DNA of 64,000 bases, from NCBI RefSeq assembly GCF_001905905.1, contig NZ_LIVT01000007.1, positions 208,710 through 272,709 of the forward strand. The letters are read 5' to 3'. The notes under the pieces are model-generated. The model ran no database searches. It had not been told where the DNA came from and saw only the letters and a program-made list of their open reading frames with translations. This stretch comes from Streptomyces sp. CB02366 (lineage in GTDB: Bacteria; Actinomycetota; Actinomycetes; Streptomycetales; Streptomycetaceae). The translations under genes and the position numbers were made by a program. Positions 1-8,508 of this stretch are shown here, in pieces; the stretch's first letter is position 1; each line of letters begins with the position of its first letter.

Positions 1-163
1 AGGGCCCGTACCAGCCCCCGATGTCGAGGGCGACACCGTGCGGCGGGCAGAAGTCCGCGAGCCGCCGCAGCTCGGGCTCGAAGCGCGGATACAGGGCGAC
101 GGAGGCCGAGCCGACGAGGTTCCCGGGCAGCCGGGACGCCACCGCCGAGGCGAACGTGGTCAC
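1..163 (-). CDS. FkbM-like SAM methyltransferase, N-terminal part only
   Basis: This is the first 54 codons of a gene that runs off the left edge. It starts at a GTG that overlaps the TGA of the upstream Trm112-like gene by four bases (GTGA), so translation is probably coupled. The visible protein contains a motif I read as the SAM-binding motif I of FkbM-type methyltransferases (VALDIGGWYGP, residues about 44-54), preceded by a short helical N-terminus. The family O-methylates sugars or other small acceptors. It is the last visible gene of the leftward glycan-locus operon. The family call rests on one motif and the truncation prevents more. Confidence 0.6.
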   Translation of the reverse strand, partial: MTTFASAVASRLPGNLVGSASVALYPRFEPELRRLADFCPPHGVALDIGGWYGP

Positions 164-378
164 GGGGCCGAGCCCTCGATCCGGGTGAGCAGGCGCTCGT
201 GGTCGTCCGCCGAGACCTTCCGCCCCGAGGAGGGAAGCAGCTGAGGGATACCGTCCACGATCGGGTAACTCAGCCGCAGCCGGGGGTTGTACAGCGCCCC
301 GCCCTCGGGCAGCAGGGACAGCGGGCCCTTGTCGAGCGGACAGGCCAGCAGGGCGAGCAGGGGGTCGTCGGGGTTCAT
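160..378 (-). CDS. Trm112-like (UPF0434) mini-protein
   Basis: A 72-residue protein of the Trm112/UPF0434 fold. Recognisable parts are LLALLACPLDKGPL near residues 7-20 and YPIVDGIPQLLP near residues 38-49. Trm112 proteins are small partners that stabilise or activate SAM methyltransferases; in bacteria the role is less clear. Here the gene lies directly before an FkbM-like methyltransferase (GTGA overlap) and within a run containing two further methyltransferases, so a partner role is a reasonable inference. Only one cysteine (C13) is present, so the usual zinc-ligand set is absent. The start is fixed by an AGGAG ribosome site just upstream of ATG 378. Confidence 0.8.
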   Translation of the reverse strand: MNPDDPLLALLACPLDKGPLSLLPEGGALYNPRLRLSYPIVDGIPQLLPSSGRKVSADDHERLLTRIEGSAP

Positions 379-428
379 CGAAGGCTCCTGGGTGTCGTGG
401 GGGACGGAAGACGGGGTCGGGGCGGTGG

Positions 429-1322
429 TCAGGGGGCGGCCGGGGGCGGCGGGTCGTGGCGCGGCATGGCCAGCAGGACGGAGAGCGCGAGCGCCGTGCC
501 GCCCACCCGCAGCGCCAGCGGCAGCGGATCCTCGGGCAGCGACTCGCCGAACGCGAGCGTCCCGAGGACCGCGGTGAACAGGCAGGTCACCGTCGTGCAC
601 ACCGGCACGATGAGGGAGGCCCGGCAGCGTTGCAGCGCCGTCTGGGACATGACGAGACCGGCCACCGCCGTGAACAGCAGCAGGTAGGGGTAGGGGGAGC
701 CCAGCAGCGACAGCGCGACCCCTCCCGGACCGGCGCCGGTCAGCCGGCTGGAGGTGCCCTTGACGGCCAGCGAACTGACCCCGTAGAGCAGGCCCACCGC
801 CACCCCGTACCCGATGCCGCTGGTGGGGATCCGGTGCCGTCTGGCCGCCCGGCTCTCCACCCGTACGTACAGCCAGACGCCCGCCGCCAGCGCCGGTACG
901 CAGACCAGGAGCACCAGCGTCCACGGCGCGTCGCCGCTCACCACGTCCTCGCCCTCGCGCACCGAGGCCACCACCATCAGCAGCGCGACCAGGACCCCGC
1001 CGAGCGCATAGCGTTCCCGGCCCGTGGACTCCTCGCCCAGCACCGCCGAGGACAGCAGCAGGAGCAGCACCAGGCCGGAGACGAAGATGCCCTGCGCCGC
1101 CGCGATCGGCAGCGCCCGGTAGACGACCAGCTGCGCCCCGAACCCGGCCGCCAGCGCCAGCGCGCCGACGATCCACAGCGGACTGGTCGCCAGGACCCGG
1201 ATCACCCGCAGCGGCCGGTCGGCCGACAGGGCGGGCAGTGAGCCCAGGGCCCGTTTCTCCACCACGAACCCCACGCTGTACAGCGCGTTGGCGACCAGGG
1301 CCGCGCCCACACCCCACCACAC
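429..1322 (-). CDS. DMT-superfamily (EamA-like) multi-pass transporter
   Basis: A 297-residue integral membrane protein with about ten hydrophobic helices in two repeats, typical of drug/metabolite transporters. The first repeat begins at residue 1 and the second near residue 165. Substrate cannot be read from sequence. The GTG start lies four bases after the stop of the upstream methyltransferase gene, so it belongs to the same leftward operon. In a glycan locus a DMT protein may move a precursor or lipid-linked intermediate across the membrane, but that is inference. Length and helix count fit the family. Confidence 0.8.
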   Translation of the reverse strand: MWWGVGAALVANALYSVGFVVEKRALGSLPALSADRPLRVIRVLATSPLWIVGALALAAGFGAQLVVYRALPIAAAQGIFVSGLVLLLLLSSAVLGEESTGRERYALGGVLVALLMVVASVREGEDVVSGDAPWTLVLLVCVPALAAGVWLYVRVESRAARRHRIPTSGIGYGVAVGLLYGVSSLAVKGTSSRLTGAGPGGVALSLLGSPYPYLLLFTAVAGLVMSQTALQRCRASLIVPVCTTVTCLFTAVLGTLAFGESLPEDPLPLALRVGGTALALSVLLAMPRHDPPPPAAP

Positions 1323-1326
1323 GCCG

Positions 1327-2052
1327 CTACCTCCGCCGCGCGTGGGCCAGCAGGATGGAGGCCGCGCCCGGGACCGCGCACGCCGCCCGGTCCAACAGCC
1401 GCAGCGGACGCGGCACGCCGTGGAAGGGGGCGCCCTTGATCGTCACGTCGGTGAAGCCGGAGGCCGTCAGGAACGAGCGCAGTGCGCGGGCGGTGTACAG
1501 CCGCAGGTGTCCGACCACCTCCGAACCGGGGCGGCCGTGGATCCCGCGCAGACTGACCTCCGAGAACACCGGCTGCACCCCGGCGAGCAGCAGCCCCCGG
1601 TTGTACCAGGCCGCCAGGTTCGGGGTGGACAGCATCAGATGGCCGCCGGGCCGCAGGACCCGGCGCAGCTCGTCCAACGCCTGGTCCGGGTCGACCAGGT
1701 GCTCCAGGATCTCGCTGAACAGGACCGCGTCCGCGCACCCGCCGGCCAGCGGCAGCCCGCCGTGCTCCAGCTCCCCGCGCACCACCGCGCCCATCCGGGG
1801 ACGGGCCCGGCGCAGCGCGTCCTGCGACCAGTCGACGCCGATCAGCCGGTGCCCGGCGAGGATCGGGGCCGCCGCGGCCGCCGCCGTGCCGTCGCCGCAC
1901 CCGATGTCCAGGATCACCCGCCCCGGCGCACCCAGCGCCTCCGCCAGCAGCCGGGCCTGCCGCAGGGTGCGGCCGTCCCCCGAGGCGACGGGGACGGACG
2001 GGTTCTCGTAGAAGTCCCGCAGTCCGGACGGGGGAGCGGTGGTGTCGGTCAT
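1327..2052 (-). CDS. Class I SAM-dependent methyltransferase
   Basis: A 241-residue methyltransferase. Motif I is VILDIGCGDGT near residues 45-55, followed by the acidic strand LIGVDWS and a motif resembling methyltransferase_11 proteins (FSEILEHLVDPDQALDELRRVLRPGGHLMLSTPN). The acceptor is unknown. The start codon overlaps the stop of the upstream condensation-domain gene (ATGA), so the two are translationally coupled. Together with the methyltransferase at 7789-8508 and the FkbM-like gene at the window edge it makes three methyltransferases in one operon, which suggests a methylated glycan or lipid product. Confidence 0.85.
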   Translation of the reverse strand: MTDTTAPPSGLRDFYENPSVPVASGDGRTLRQARLLAEALGAPGRVILDIGCGDGTAAAAAAPILAGHRLIGVDWSQDALRRARPRMGAVVRGELEHGGLPLAGGCADAVLFSEILEHLVDPDQALDELRRVLRPGGHLMLSTPNLAAWYNRGLLLAGVQPVFSEVSLRGIHGRPGSEVVGHLRLYTARALRSFLTASGFTDVTIKGAPFHGVPRPLRLLDRAACAVPGAASILLAHARRR

Positions 2053-3377
2053 GCGGTCTCCGAGGACGTCGAGGCCAGATGCCGGGTGAACAGCTCGCGC
2101 AGCCGCTCGCCGTCCGCGTCCCCCAGCAGGGTGCGCGACCAGCGCAGCGCCAGATGCAGCCGGCCGCCCGTGGACGCGGTGGTGAAGGTCAGTCCCCGGG
2201 GCATCCGGGCGGGCGCGGAGAACCACACGGCCGTGGCCCGGCCCGCCTCCCCGAAGTCCAGCGGGTACGGCAGCCGGCCGATGTTGCTCAGCAGCGTCGT
2301 CGAGGTCCACGGCCCCGCCAGCACCCGCAGCCCCCGGGTGGCCGCCGCGCGGGCGGCCACCGGCAGCAGCGGCGCGGTCAGCAGGGAGGCGGAACGGCCC
2401 AGCGGGGGCCGCCGCACCGCCTTGAGCGCCCTGGTCCGCCCGGCGGTCGCCCGCAGCAGGGCGGCGACGTCCGTGCCGGGCACCAGCTCGGACGCGGCGA
2501 AGCCGACCTCCACCAGCCGGGTGCCGTTCCCGATGGGCATCTCGGGCCCCCGGGGGCGGTCGTCGACCGGCATGGTGATCCGCAGCGGACGGCGGTCGGC
2601 GCCCGGCGCGCCCTGCGTCCGGTTCCAGGCGGCCACGGTGAGCGCGGTCGCCACCATCAGCTGGTCGTTCACCGTGTAAGGCGCCCCGGACTCCCGCCGG
2701 GGCACCGGTAGTTCGGCCACCAGCAAGGAGTTGCCGGGCGCCGTGCCGGGCCCCGGCGCGCCCGCCGCGATCCGGGCGGGACGCGCCGCGGGGGCCGCCG
2801 GAGAGGCCCCGGCGGACGGCCCGGAGGCGGGGCGCGCCGGGCTGGGAGCGGCCGGTGCGCGGTGCGCGCCGTAGACCTCGGCGGCCGTCGCCGCCAGCCG
2901 CATGCACGCCGGGCCGTCGAGAGCGGTGTGGTGGACGGCGAACACCAGCACACAGCCGTCCCTCCCCGGCTCCCGGACCACCTCCAGCCGCAGCGGCGGC
3001 GACGCCGTCAGCGGCGGGGCCGCCTCCAGCGCCCGCGCCCGCGCCCGGTCCAGCGCCCCGGGCGCCGGCGGCGGGAAGGAGACCGGGTCCACGTCGGGGC
3101 TCCCGGTCAGCTCCCACTCGTAGCGCCGGGCGAACGGCCCCCGGGGCCGCTCCCGCATCAGCGCCCGGGGGTGCCGGGCGAGCGCTTCGGCGAACGCGGC
3201 CCGCAGCCGCCCCTCGTCCACCGGGCCCGGCAGATGGATCTCGATGTGCACCGTGTTCGGCTCGGCGTCCTGGGCACAGTGCCGGGACACCTCGTCGACC
3301 ACCGGGAACGGCACCCGGACCGGCCCCCCGGGCCCGGACGCGCCGCCCCGGGCCCGGGGACGCTGCGTGGTCGCCAT
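2049..3377 (-). CDS. Condensation-domain / acyltransferase-like protein
   Basis: A 442-residue stand-alone protein of the condensation-domain and WS/DGAT-like acyltransferase fold. The catalytic HHxxxDG signature is present as HHTALDG near residue 148. There are no adenylation or carrier domains, so it is not a conventional NRPS module. A stand-alone enzyme of this fold would typically transfer an acyl group onto a hydroxyl or amine. Its start shares one base with the stop of the AftD-like gene (TGATG) and its stop overlaps the next methyltransferase, so it is deep inside the operon. I infer acylation of the glycan or a lipid made here. Confidence 0.75.
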   Translation of the reverse strand: MATTQRPRARGGASGPGGPVRVPFPVVDEVSRHCAQDAEPNTVHIEIHLPGPVDEGRLRAAFAEALARHPRALMRERPRGPFARRYEWELTGSPDVDPVSFPPPAPGALDRARARALEAAPPLTASPPLRLEVVREPGRDGCVLVFAVHHTALDGPACMRLAATAAEVYGAHRAPAAPSPARPASGPSAGASPAAPAARPARIAAGAPGPGTAPGNSLLVAELPVPRRESGAPYTVNDQLMVATALTVAAWNRTQGAPGADRRPLRITMPVDDRPRGPEMPIGNGTRLVEVGFAASELVPGTDVAALLRATAGRTRALKAVRRPPLGRSASLLTAPLLPVAARAAATRGLRVLAGPWTSTTLLSNIGRLPYPLDFGEAGRATAVWFSAPARMPRGLTFTTASTGGRLHLALRWSRTLLGDADGERLRELFTRHLASTSSETA

Positions 3378-6300
3378 CAGCTGCTCCCTCCGGGACGGGA
3401 CGGCGGCCGCTCGCCGCCGGACCGCCGCGCCGGGTTCTCATCGCCGTGGCCGCCGCCCGGCCTCGACGCGTGCCCCTCGCCCGCCGCCGACCCGTATCCG
3501 TGCCCGCTGCCGGGCGCGGGCGGCGGGTCGCCCTGGGGGCGCTTCGGGTCGGTGGAGACCGTCCGGCCGGAGGCGACCGCCCGCGCCGGAACCGTGGGGG
3601 CCCCGTCGCCCGCCGCAGCGGGCGAGGCCGCCCCCCGGCCCCCGGCGGCCCGCTTGCCGAGCGGTCCGCGCCCGGCCGTGACCAGGGCTGCGAACAGCCC
3701 GGTCAGTGCCAGGAGTTGGGCCGTCGCGCTGAACGCGCCCTCGTCCGCCGCCGTGGCCTCCCCGGTGCCCACCGCCGCGACCGCGCCCGCGGCGGCCATC
3801 GCCGCGAACGCCACCGGCGCGAGCAGGCGGGGCCGGAAGTGGGCGAGCACGGCGAGCACCGGCACCGCCAGGGCGAGGGGCCCCGCGATCACGGCCCCCA
3901 CCAGCGTGAGCGCCACCGTGCCGAGGACCAGGCCGGGCCCCGGCGGCACGGGCCGGTCCTCGTCCGCGTACGGTTCCGCCTCGCGCCGCCGCCCGAAGGC
4001 GAGGACCGCCAGCACCAGGAGCAGCACTCCGGCGCCGATCAGGCCCGCCCGGTAGATTCGGGCCGGCCCGTATTCCAGCGTGACCGTGCCGCCCTCGCCC
4101 GCCGGGACCAGGAACGCCTGCTGCCAGCCGTCGATCCGCAGCGGCGTCAGCTCCTCGCCGTCCAGCGTGGCCTTCCAGCCCTTGTTGTGGTTCTCGTGGA
4201 TCTGGAGGTAGGACGCCTCGCCCGCGCCGACGGCGATCGTGCGCCGGTCGCCGTCGCCCCGCTCGGCCTCCACCGGCCGGGGCGTGCCCGTCCCGGCCCC
4301 GGACGCACCGTTGCCCAGGGTGACGTCGGTGATGGCGAGCGGCCCGGCGTCCCCCGCCTCGACGGTGGTGGGCGAGGCGGGCAGCTCCACCGAGCCGCCC
4401 TTCGTGCACGGCGTCACCTCGATGGGGCGGCGCTGCGTCAGGTCCCGCACCCGGCCCTCGGCCCGGGTCTCCAGGAACGTACCGCCGACCGACAGCACCG
4501 GGCCCTTGCCGCAGGCCAGGGCGAAGGTCTTGTCCGGCTTCGGCTGCGGGGTGCGGTACTCCTCCAGCGCCGGGATGTAGACCTCGCTGAGACCGACCGG
4601 CAGCTGCAACCGGTCGTCGGCCACCGGGTTGTGGACGGTCAGCGGAGCCTGCCGCGAGATGGTGATGTCCAGCCGGTCGGTCCTGATCGGCGAGAAGCGG
4701 GCCATGCCGTTCTCGTCCACGGCGGCCACCGCCGTGCCGTCCGGGGAGGTGATCTGCACCTGCTCGGGACGGGTGGACAGACCGCCGGCCGCGGCGAAGA
4801 CGATCTCCCCGATCTCCTTCTTCTCCGGCCAGGACAGATGCAGGACGGGGCGCTCGCCCGCGATCCACGCCGTGGTCAGGTCGCCGTCCGTCAGATTGCG
4901 CGGGCTGAGGTCGGTGCCCAGCCGCGCCGTGGAGTCGGCGCTCACCTCGATCCGCTCCCGCTCGCCCGTCAGCTCGAACAGCAGTTTGTCCAGGGCGTCG
5001 CCGGGCACCGGCACCGCGGTCGCGGACACCCGGTACGCGCCCGCCTCCCGCGGGGTGAACTGCCGGTGCAGGCCCGCTTCGGCCGCCACCGACGACAGGC
5101 CGCCCGGGTCGCTGCCCCGCCGCAGCGAGTAGACCGTGGAGTCGGCGCCCTCACGCGGCGCGTCGGCGGGCAGCTCCAGCATCCGGGTCACCCGCACCCC
5201 GGGGATCGCGATGTCGGTGAAGCCGGCGCCGGTCAGCCCGGGCCGCCCCTGCTGGGACTCCAGGATCGTCACCTTCAACCAGGCCGCCCGCCCCGCGGGT
5301 GCGGCCACCGTCTGCGCCGAACCGTCGGGCCGCAGCGGACTGTCCTTGGAGCCCTGGTCGGTCTCGACCCGCACGACGGTCGGCGCGGCGCGCACGTCGG
5401 CGCTCGGCAGCGGCGTCACCTGGAGCGAGCCGGGGATGTCCGTGGGCCCGGTGAAGTCGATCCGCACCCACTCGTTCTCGGGCGATCCCGGCGACCCCTC
5501 GGCCCAGCCGGTCTCCGGGTCGCCGTCGAAGGCGTTGACCGGGTCGTACCGCGGCAGATGGAACAGCCAGTTCCCCACCGAGGAGGCGCCGACCTTCTTC
5601 GCGCCGCGCAGCACCGCCGTCGTCTGGTGCTCCGCACCGGTCGACGGCAGGATCTGCCGGGGCTCGCGGCCGGGGTCCTGCGCGGCCTCCACCGCGTTGC
5701 GCTCGTCGGCGGTGTACGTGTACGAGGTGTTGGAGTTGACCAGCCCGAACCGGGTGTCGGCGCGCCGCAGTCCATCACCCGCCGCGTACAGCGACGGCCG
5801 CCCCAGGCCGGGGTGCGCGTCACCGGCCAGCACGGCCGGCCTTCCGTCCAGCGCCCCGCTCGCCGACAGCGGGAGCAGGGACTCCGGCCCGCCGCTCACC
5901 ACGGCCGTCGAGGCGACCGGCGCCGTGCCGGCCCGTCCCGGACGCTCCGTCCCGGCGGGGGGTTCGTAGACCTCCACGGCCCGCTGCCGGGGGTAGAGCC
6001 CTTCCACCTGCACGGGGGTGTCCGCCGCGATCCGGCCGCCCGTCATCACGGGCCCGAAGCCGGTGACGCGCCGGTACCCGGACGCCTCCAGCGTGCGCTT
6101 CACCGTGGTCGTCGGCACATATCCCAACTGGTCGGGGTCCAGGTCGTTGCGGACCACCACGTGGTGCAGCCCGGCCCGGTTCAGGAACGCGCTCAGCCCG
6201 GGCACCTCGCCGCCGGTCGTCAGGGCCTGCTCGACCGCGTCCATCACCCGCCGGTTGCCCGGTGTGCCGAACGGCACGTAGTCCCGCTGCCCCCAGGGCG

Positions 6301-7792
6301 AGTCCGCCAGCACGTCGAGCGGCTGGTCGATGGGGGAGCCCCAGGTGTAGATGCCGTGCGCGGTCGCGGGGACCACCAGGGCACGGTCCTCGGGCGCGTT
6401 CTTCTCCAGCCACTCGCCGGTGGTCTCCCAGTAGGCGGGCAGTTCCCGGAACGAACCCGGTTGCAGGATCGAGCCGTTGACGTACGGCCAGGCCAGACCC
6501 GGCAGCACGGTCACGGCGGCGGCCACCGGGGCCAGCCGCCGGAAGCGGGCCGCGTTCCGCCCGCCGCGCGCCGCGGCGGCGAGGGAGGCCACCGCCGTCA
6601 GGTGTGCGAGACCCAGGGCGAGGGCGAGCGCCGCACCCGTCTGGAACTTGTAGATGTTGCGGAACGGCACCAGCGGGCCGTCCAGCCACTCCTGCACGGT
6701 CCCGTGGAACGGCCCGCCCAGCGCACCGCCGTACCCGGCGAGCGTGATCAGTGCGACGCTCAGCACCGTCAGCACCAGCCAGCGGCGCTCGGGCAGGTCA
6801 CGCCGTGCCAGCCCCGCCAGGCCCAGGGCGGCGGCGAGCGCCGAGCCCAGGACGGTGACGGCCGCGGTGGCCACGGTCCAGCCGGCGGGCAGCCACGCCT
6901 CGCCGAAGTTCAGGTAGCCGACCCAGTTGCCGCCGCCGCGCAGCATCTCCGTCGCCGACATGGTCGCCGTGGTGGTGTACGAGGACTCCACGTACGGCAT
7001 GAAGTTCTCGCCGAACGTCCCGAGCAGCAGCAGCGGAACGATCCACCAGGCGGTAGCGAGGACCACCCCCGGAATCCACCAGGCCAGCAGCGCGCGCTTG
7101 CGCGGCCCGCCCGGCCGGGACAGCAGGTACAGCCCCACCGGCAGCAGCGAGGCCAGGGTGGAGGCGGCGTTGACCCCGCCCATCAACGGGACCAGCAGCG
7201 CGGAGCGGGCCGCTGCGACCCGCGGCGCCCATCGCGGGTCCGTCAGCGGCAGCAGCACCCACGGCAGCAACGCGCCCGGCAGGGCCGCGGCCGAGGTCGA
7301 ACCCACGACGATCGTGTACGTCGGCCACAGCGCGTACACCACCGCGCCCAGCAGCCGGGTCGCCGCAGACCCCACGGTCAGTCGCTCGGCCAGCCGGAGC
7401 GCCCCCCAGAACGCGGTCGCCACGATCAGCGACAGCCACAGCCGCTCCGCGAGCCACACCGGCACGTGCAGCAGGTCGGCGGCCCCGTAGTACGGCAGCA
7501 TCGGGACGGCGTAGCCCACGTACTGGTCGGCGATCCCGCCGAACCCGGCCCGGCTGTGCCACAGTTCGCCCAGGTCGCTCAGGAAGCGCCACGGGTCCAC
7601 GACGACGCCGAGCTTGGTGTCGAACGTCATCCTTCCCGGCGACACGGCGAGGAACGCCGCGAGGACGGCGGCCCAGAAGCCCAGCAGCCACCGCCGGGAG
7701 CGGGGCGGGGGCGGGCCCCCGGCGGAGCCGGGCGGCACGGGGTCCGCGCCGTCCGGCGCCGTGGACCGGGGTGGGAGGACAGCGCTGGTCAT
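3377..7792 (-). CDS. AftD-like alpha-(1->3)-arabinofuranosyltransferase homologue (DUF3367)
   Basis: A 1471-residue GT-C membrane glycosyltransferase homologous to mycobacterial AftD. A proline-rich tail precedes TM1 (about residues 35-50). The first loop holds the conserved acidic region around SPGRMTFDTK, and roughly a dozen helices follow. A large exported C-terminal half contains two discoidin/F5-8-type carbohydrate-binding signatures (NAFDGDPETGW near residue 752, NLTDGDLTTAW near 967), then further helices from about 1250. AftD adds branching arabinose in arabinogalactan and lipoarabinomannan. Streptomyces lack mycolate arabinogalactan, so the acceptor here is unknown. The start overlaps the upstream methyltransferase stop (ATGA); a GTG two codons earlier is possible. 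Confidence 0.85.
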   Translation of the reverse strand: MTSAVLPPRSTAPDGADPVPPGSAGGPPPPRSRRWLLGFWAAVLAAFLAVSPGRMTFDTKLGVVVDPWRFLSDLGELWHSRAGFGGIADQYVGYAVPMLPYYGAADLLHVPVWLAERLWLSLIVATAFWGALRLAERLTVGSAATRLLGAVVYALWPTYTIVVGSTSAAALPGALLPWVLLPLTDPRWAPRVAAARSALLVPLMGGVNAASTLASLLPVGLYLLSRPGGPRKRALLAWWIPGVVLATAWWIVPLLLLGTFGENFMPYVESSYTTTATMSATEMLRGGGNWVGYLNFGEAWLPAGWTVATAAVTVLGSALAAALGLAGLARRDLPERRWLVLTVLSVALITLAGYGGALGGPFHGTVQEWLDGPLVPFRNIYKFQTGAALALALGLAHLTAVASLAAAARGGRNAARFRRLAPVAAAVTVLPGLAWPYVNGSILQPGSFRELPAYWETTGEWLEKNAPEDRALVVPATAHGIYTWGSPIDQPLDVLADSPWGQRDYVPFGTPGNRRVMDAVEQALTTGGEVPGLSAFLNRAGLHHVVVRNDLDPDQLGYVPTTTVKRTLEASGYRRVTGFGPVMTGGRIAADTPVQVEGLYPRQRAVEVYEPPAGTERPGRAGTAPVASTAVVSGGPESLLPLSASGALDGRPAVLAGDAHPGLGRPSLYAAGDGLRRADTRFGLVNSNTSYTYTADERNAVEAAQDPGREPRQILPSTGAEHQTTAVLRGAKKVGASSVGNWLFHLPRYDPVNAFDGDPETGWAEGSPGSPENEWVRIDFTGPTDIPGSLQVTPLPSADVRAAPTVVRVETDQGSKDSPLRPDGSAQTVAAPAGRAAWLKVTILESQQGRPGLTGAGFTDIAIPGVRVTRMLELPADAPREGADSTVYSLRRGSDPGGLSSVAAEAGLHRQFTPREAGAYRVSATAVPVPGDALDKLLFELTGERERIEVSADSTARLGTDLSPRNLTDGDLTTAWIAGERPVLHLSWPEKKEIGEIVFAAAGGLSTRPEQVQITSPDGTAVAAVDENGMARFSPIRTDRLDITISRQAPLTVHNPVADDRLQLPVGLSEVYIPALEEYRTPQPKPDKTFALACGKGPVLSVGGTFLETRAEGRVRDLTQRRPIEVTPCTKGGSVELPASPTTVEAGDAGPLAITDVTLGNGASGAGTGTPRPVEAERGDGDRRTIAVGAGEASYLQIHENHNKGWKATLDGEELTPLRIDGWQQAFLVPAGEGGTVTLEYGPARIYRAGLIGAGVLLLVLAVLAFGRRREAEPYADEDRPVPPGPGLVLGTVALTLVGAVIAGPLALAVPVLAVLAHFRPRLLAPVAFAAMAAAGAVAAVGTGEATAADEGAFSATAQLLALTGLFAALVTAGRGPLGKRAAGGRGAASPAAAGDGAPTVPARAVASGRTVSTDPKRPQGDPPPAPGSGHGYGSAAGEGHASRPGGGHGDENPARRSGGERPPSRPGGSS

Positions 7793-8508
7793 GAACACCG
7801 CCGGAGGATGAGGAGGAGGTTCCAGGTGGCGAACTCCCGCAGGACGGGGATCCGCGGCACGAGCTGGGGGAGGACGGGCCAGTAGCGCGACCGTGCGGAC
7901 ACGATCGCCACGTCCGAGCGGCCCCGGACATGGCGCAGCGTCTCGCCGACGCCGATCTTGAACAGGTTCTCGCCGAGCCGGTGCTTGGCGGGTTTCCCGG
8001 TGCGCCGCTCGTAGCGGCTTCGGGCCCGGTCGGCGCCGAGGTAGTGCCAGGGCGCCCACTCGTGGCCGCCCCACGGGGAGAGCCAGTTGGTGTACGAGAG
8101 GTAGATGAGGCCGCCGGGACGGGTCACCCGCGCCATCTCGCTGAGGAAGGTGTGCGGATCGGCGACGTGCTCCAGCACGTTGGAGGAGAAGCAGACGTCG
8201 GCCGCGCCGTCGGCGAGCGGCAGCAGATAGCCGTCGGCGACGACGGTGTCCGCGCGCTGCCCGGGGCCGATCTCCGCCGAATCCGGTTCGAAGAGGTAGC
8301 CGTGCGCGCCGCGCCGCCGGAACTCGCGGGTGAAGTAGCCGTCGCCGCCGCCGATGTCCACCACGACCTTGCCCCGCAGCGGGCCGTGCCGTTCGACCTG
8401 GTCGGCCGCGTCGCGGGCCAGCAGGGTGTACGCGGTGGCGGGGTCGCCCTGTTCGCGCAGGAAGGCGCGGAACAGGGCGGCCGACCGCCGGAACGAGGGG
8501 TCTTTCAC
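7789..8508 (-). CDS. Class I SAM-dependent methyltransferase
   Basis: A 239-residue methyltransferase with motif I VVVDIGGGDGYF (about residues 45-56) and the region FSSNVLEHVADPHTFLSEMARVTRPGGLIYLSYTN. It ends with a basic, hydrophobic tail that could associate with membrane. The GTG start overlaps the stop of the GT4 gene (GTGA), and its stop overlaps the AftD-like start (ATGA). Placement between two glycosyltransferases makes a sugar or lipid-linked sugar the likely acceptor, but this is inference. Confidence 0.85.
   Translation of the reverse strand: MKDPSFRRSAALFRAFLREQGDPATAYTLLARDAADQVERHGPLRGKVVVDIGGGDGYFTREFRRRGAHGYLFEPDSAEIGPGQRADTVVADGYLLPLADGAADVCFSSNVLEHVADPHTFLSEMARVTRPGGLIYLSYTNWLSPWGGHEWAPWHYLGADRARSRYERRTGKPAKHRLGENLFKIGVGETLRHVRGRSDVAIVSARSRYWPVLPQLVPRIPVLREFATWNLLLILRRCS

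Noticed and set aside
2855..7885. A very long open frame (over 1600 codons) on the + strand opposite the AftD-like and condensation genes
   Set aside because: It is Arg/Pro/Gly-rich without domains and mirrors GC-biased codon usage of the real minus-strand genes; the minus-strand proteins have clear family motifs.
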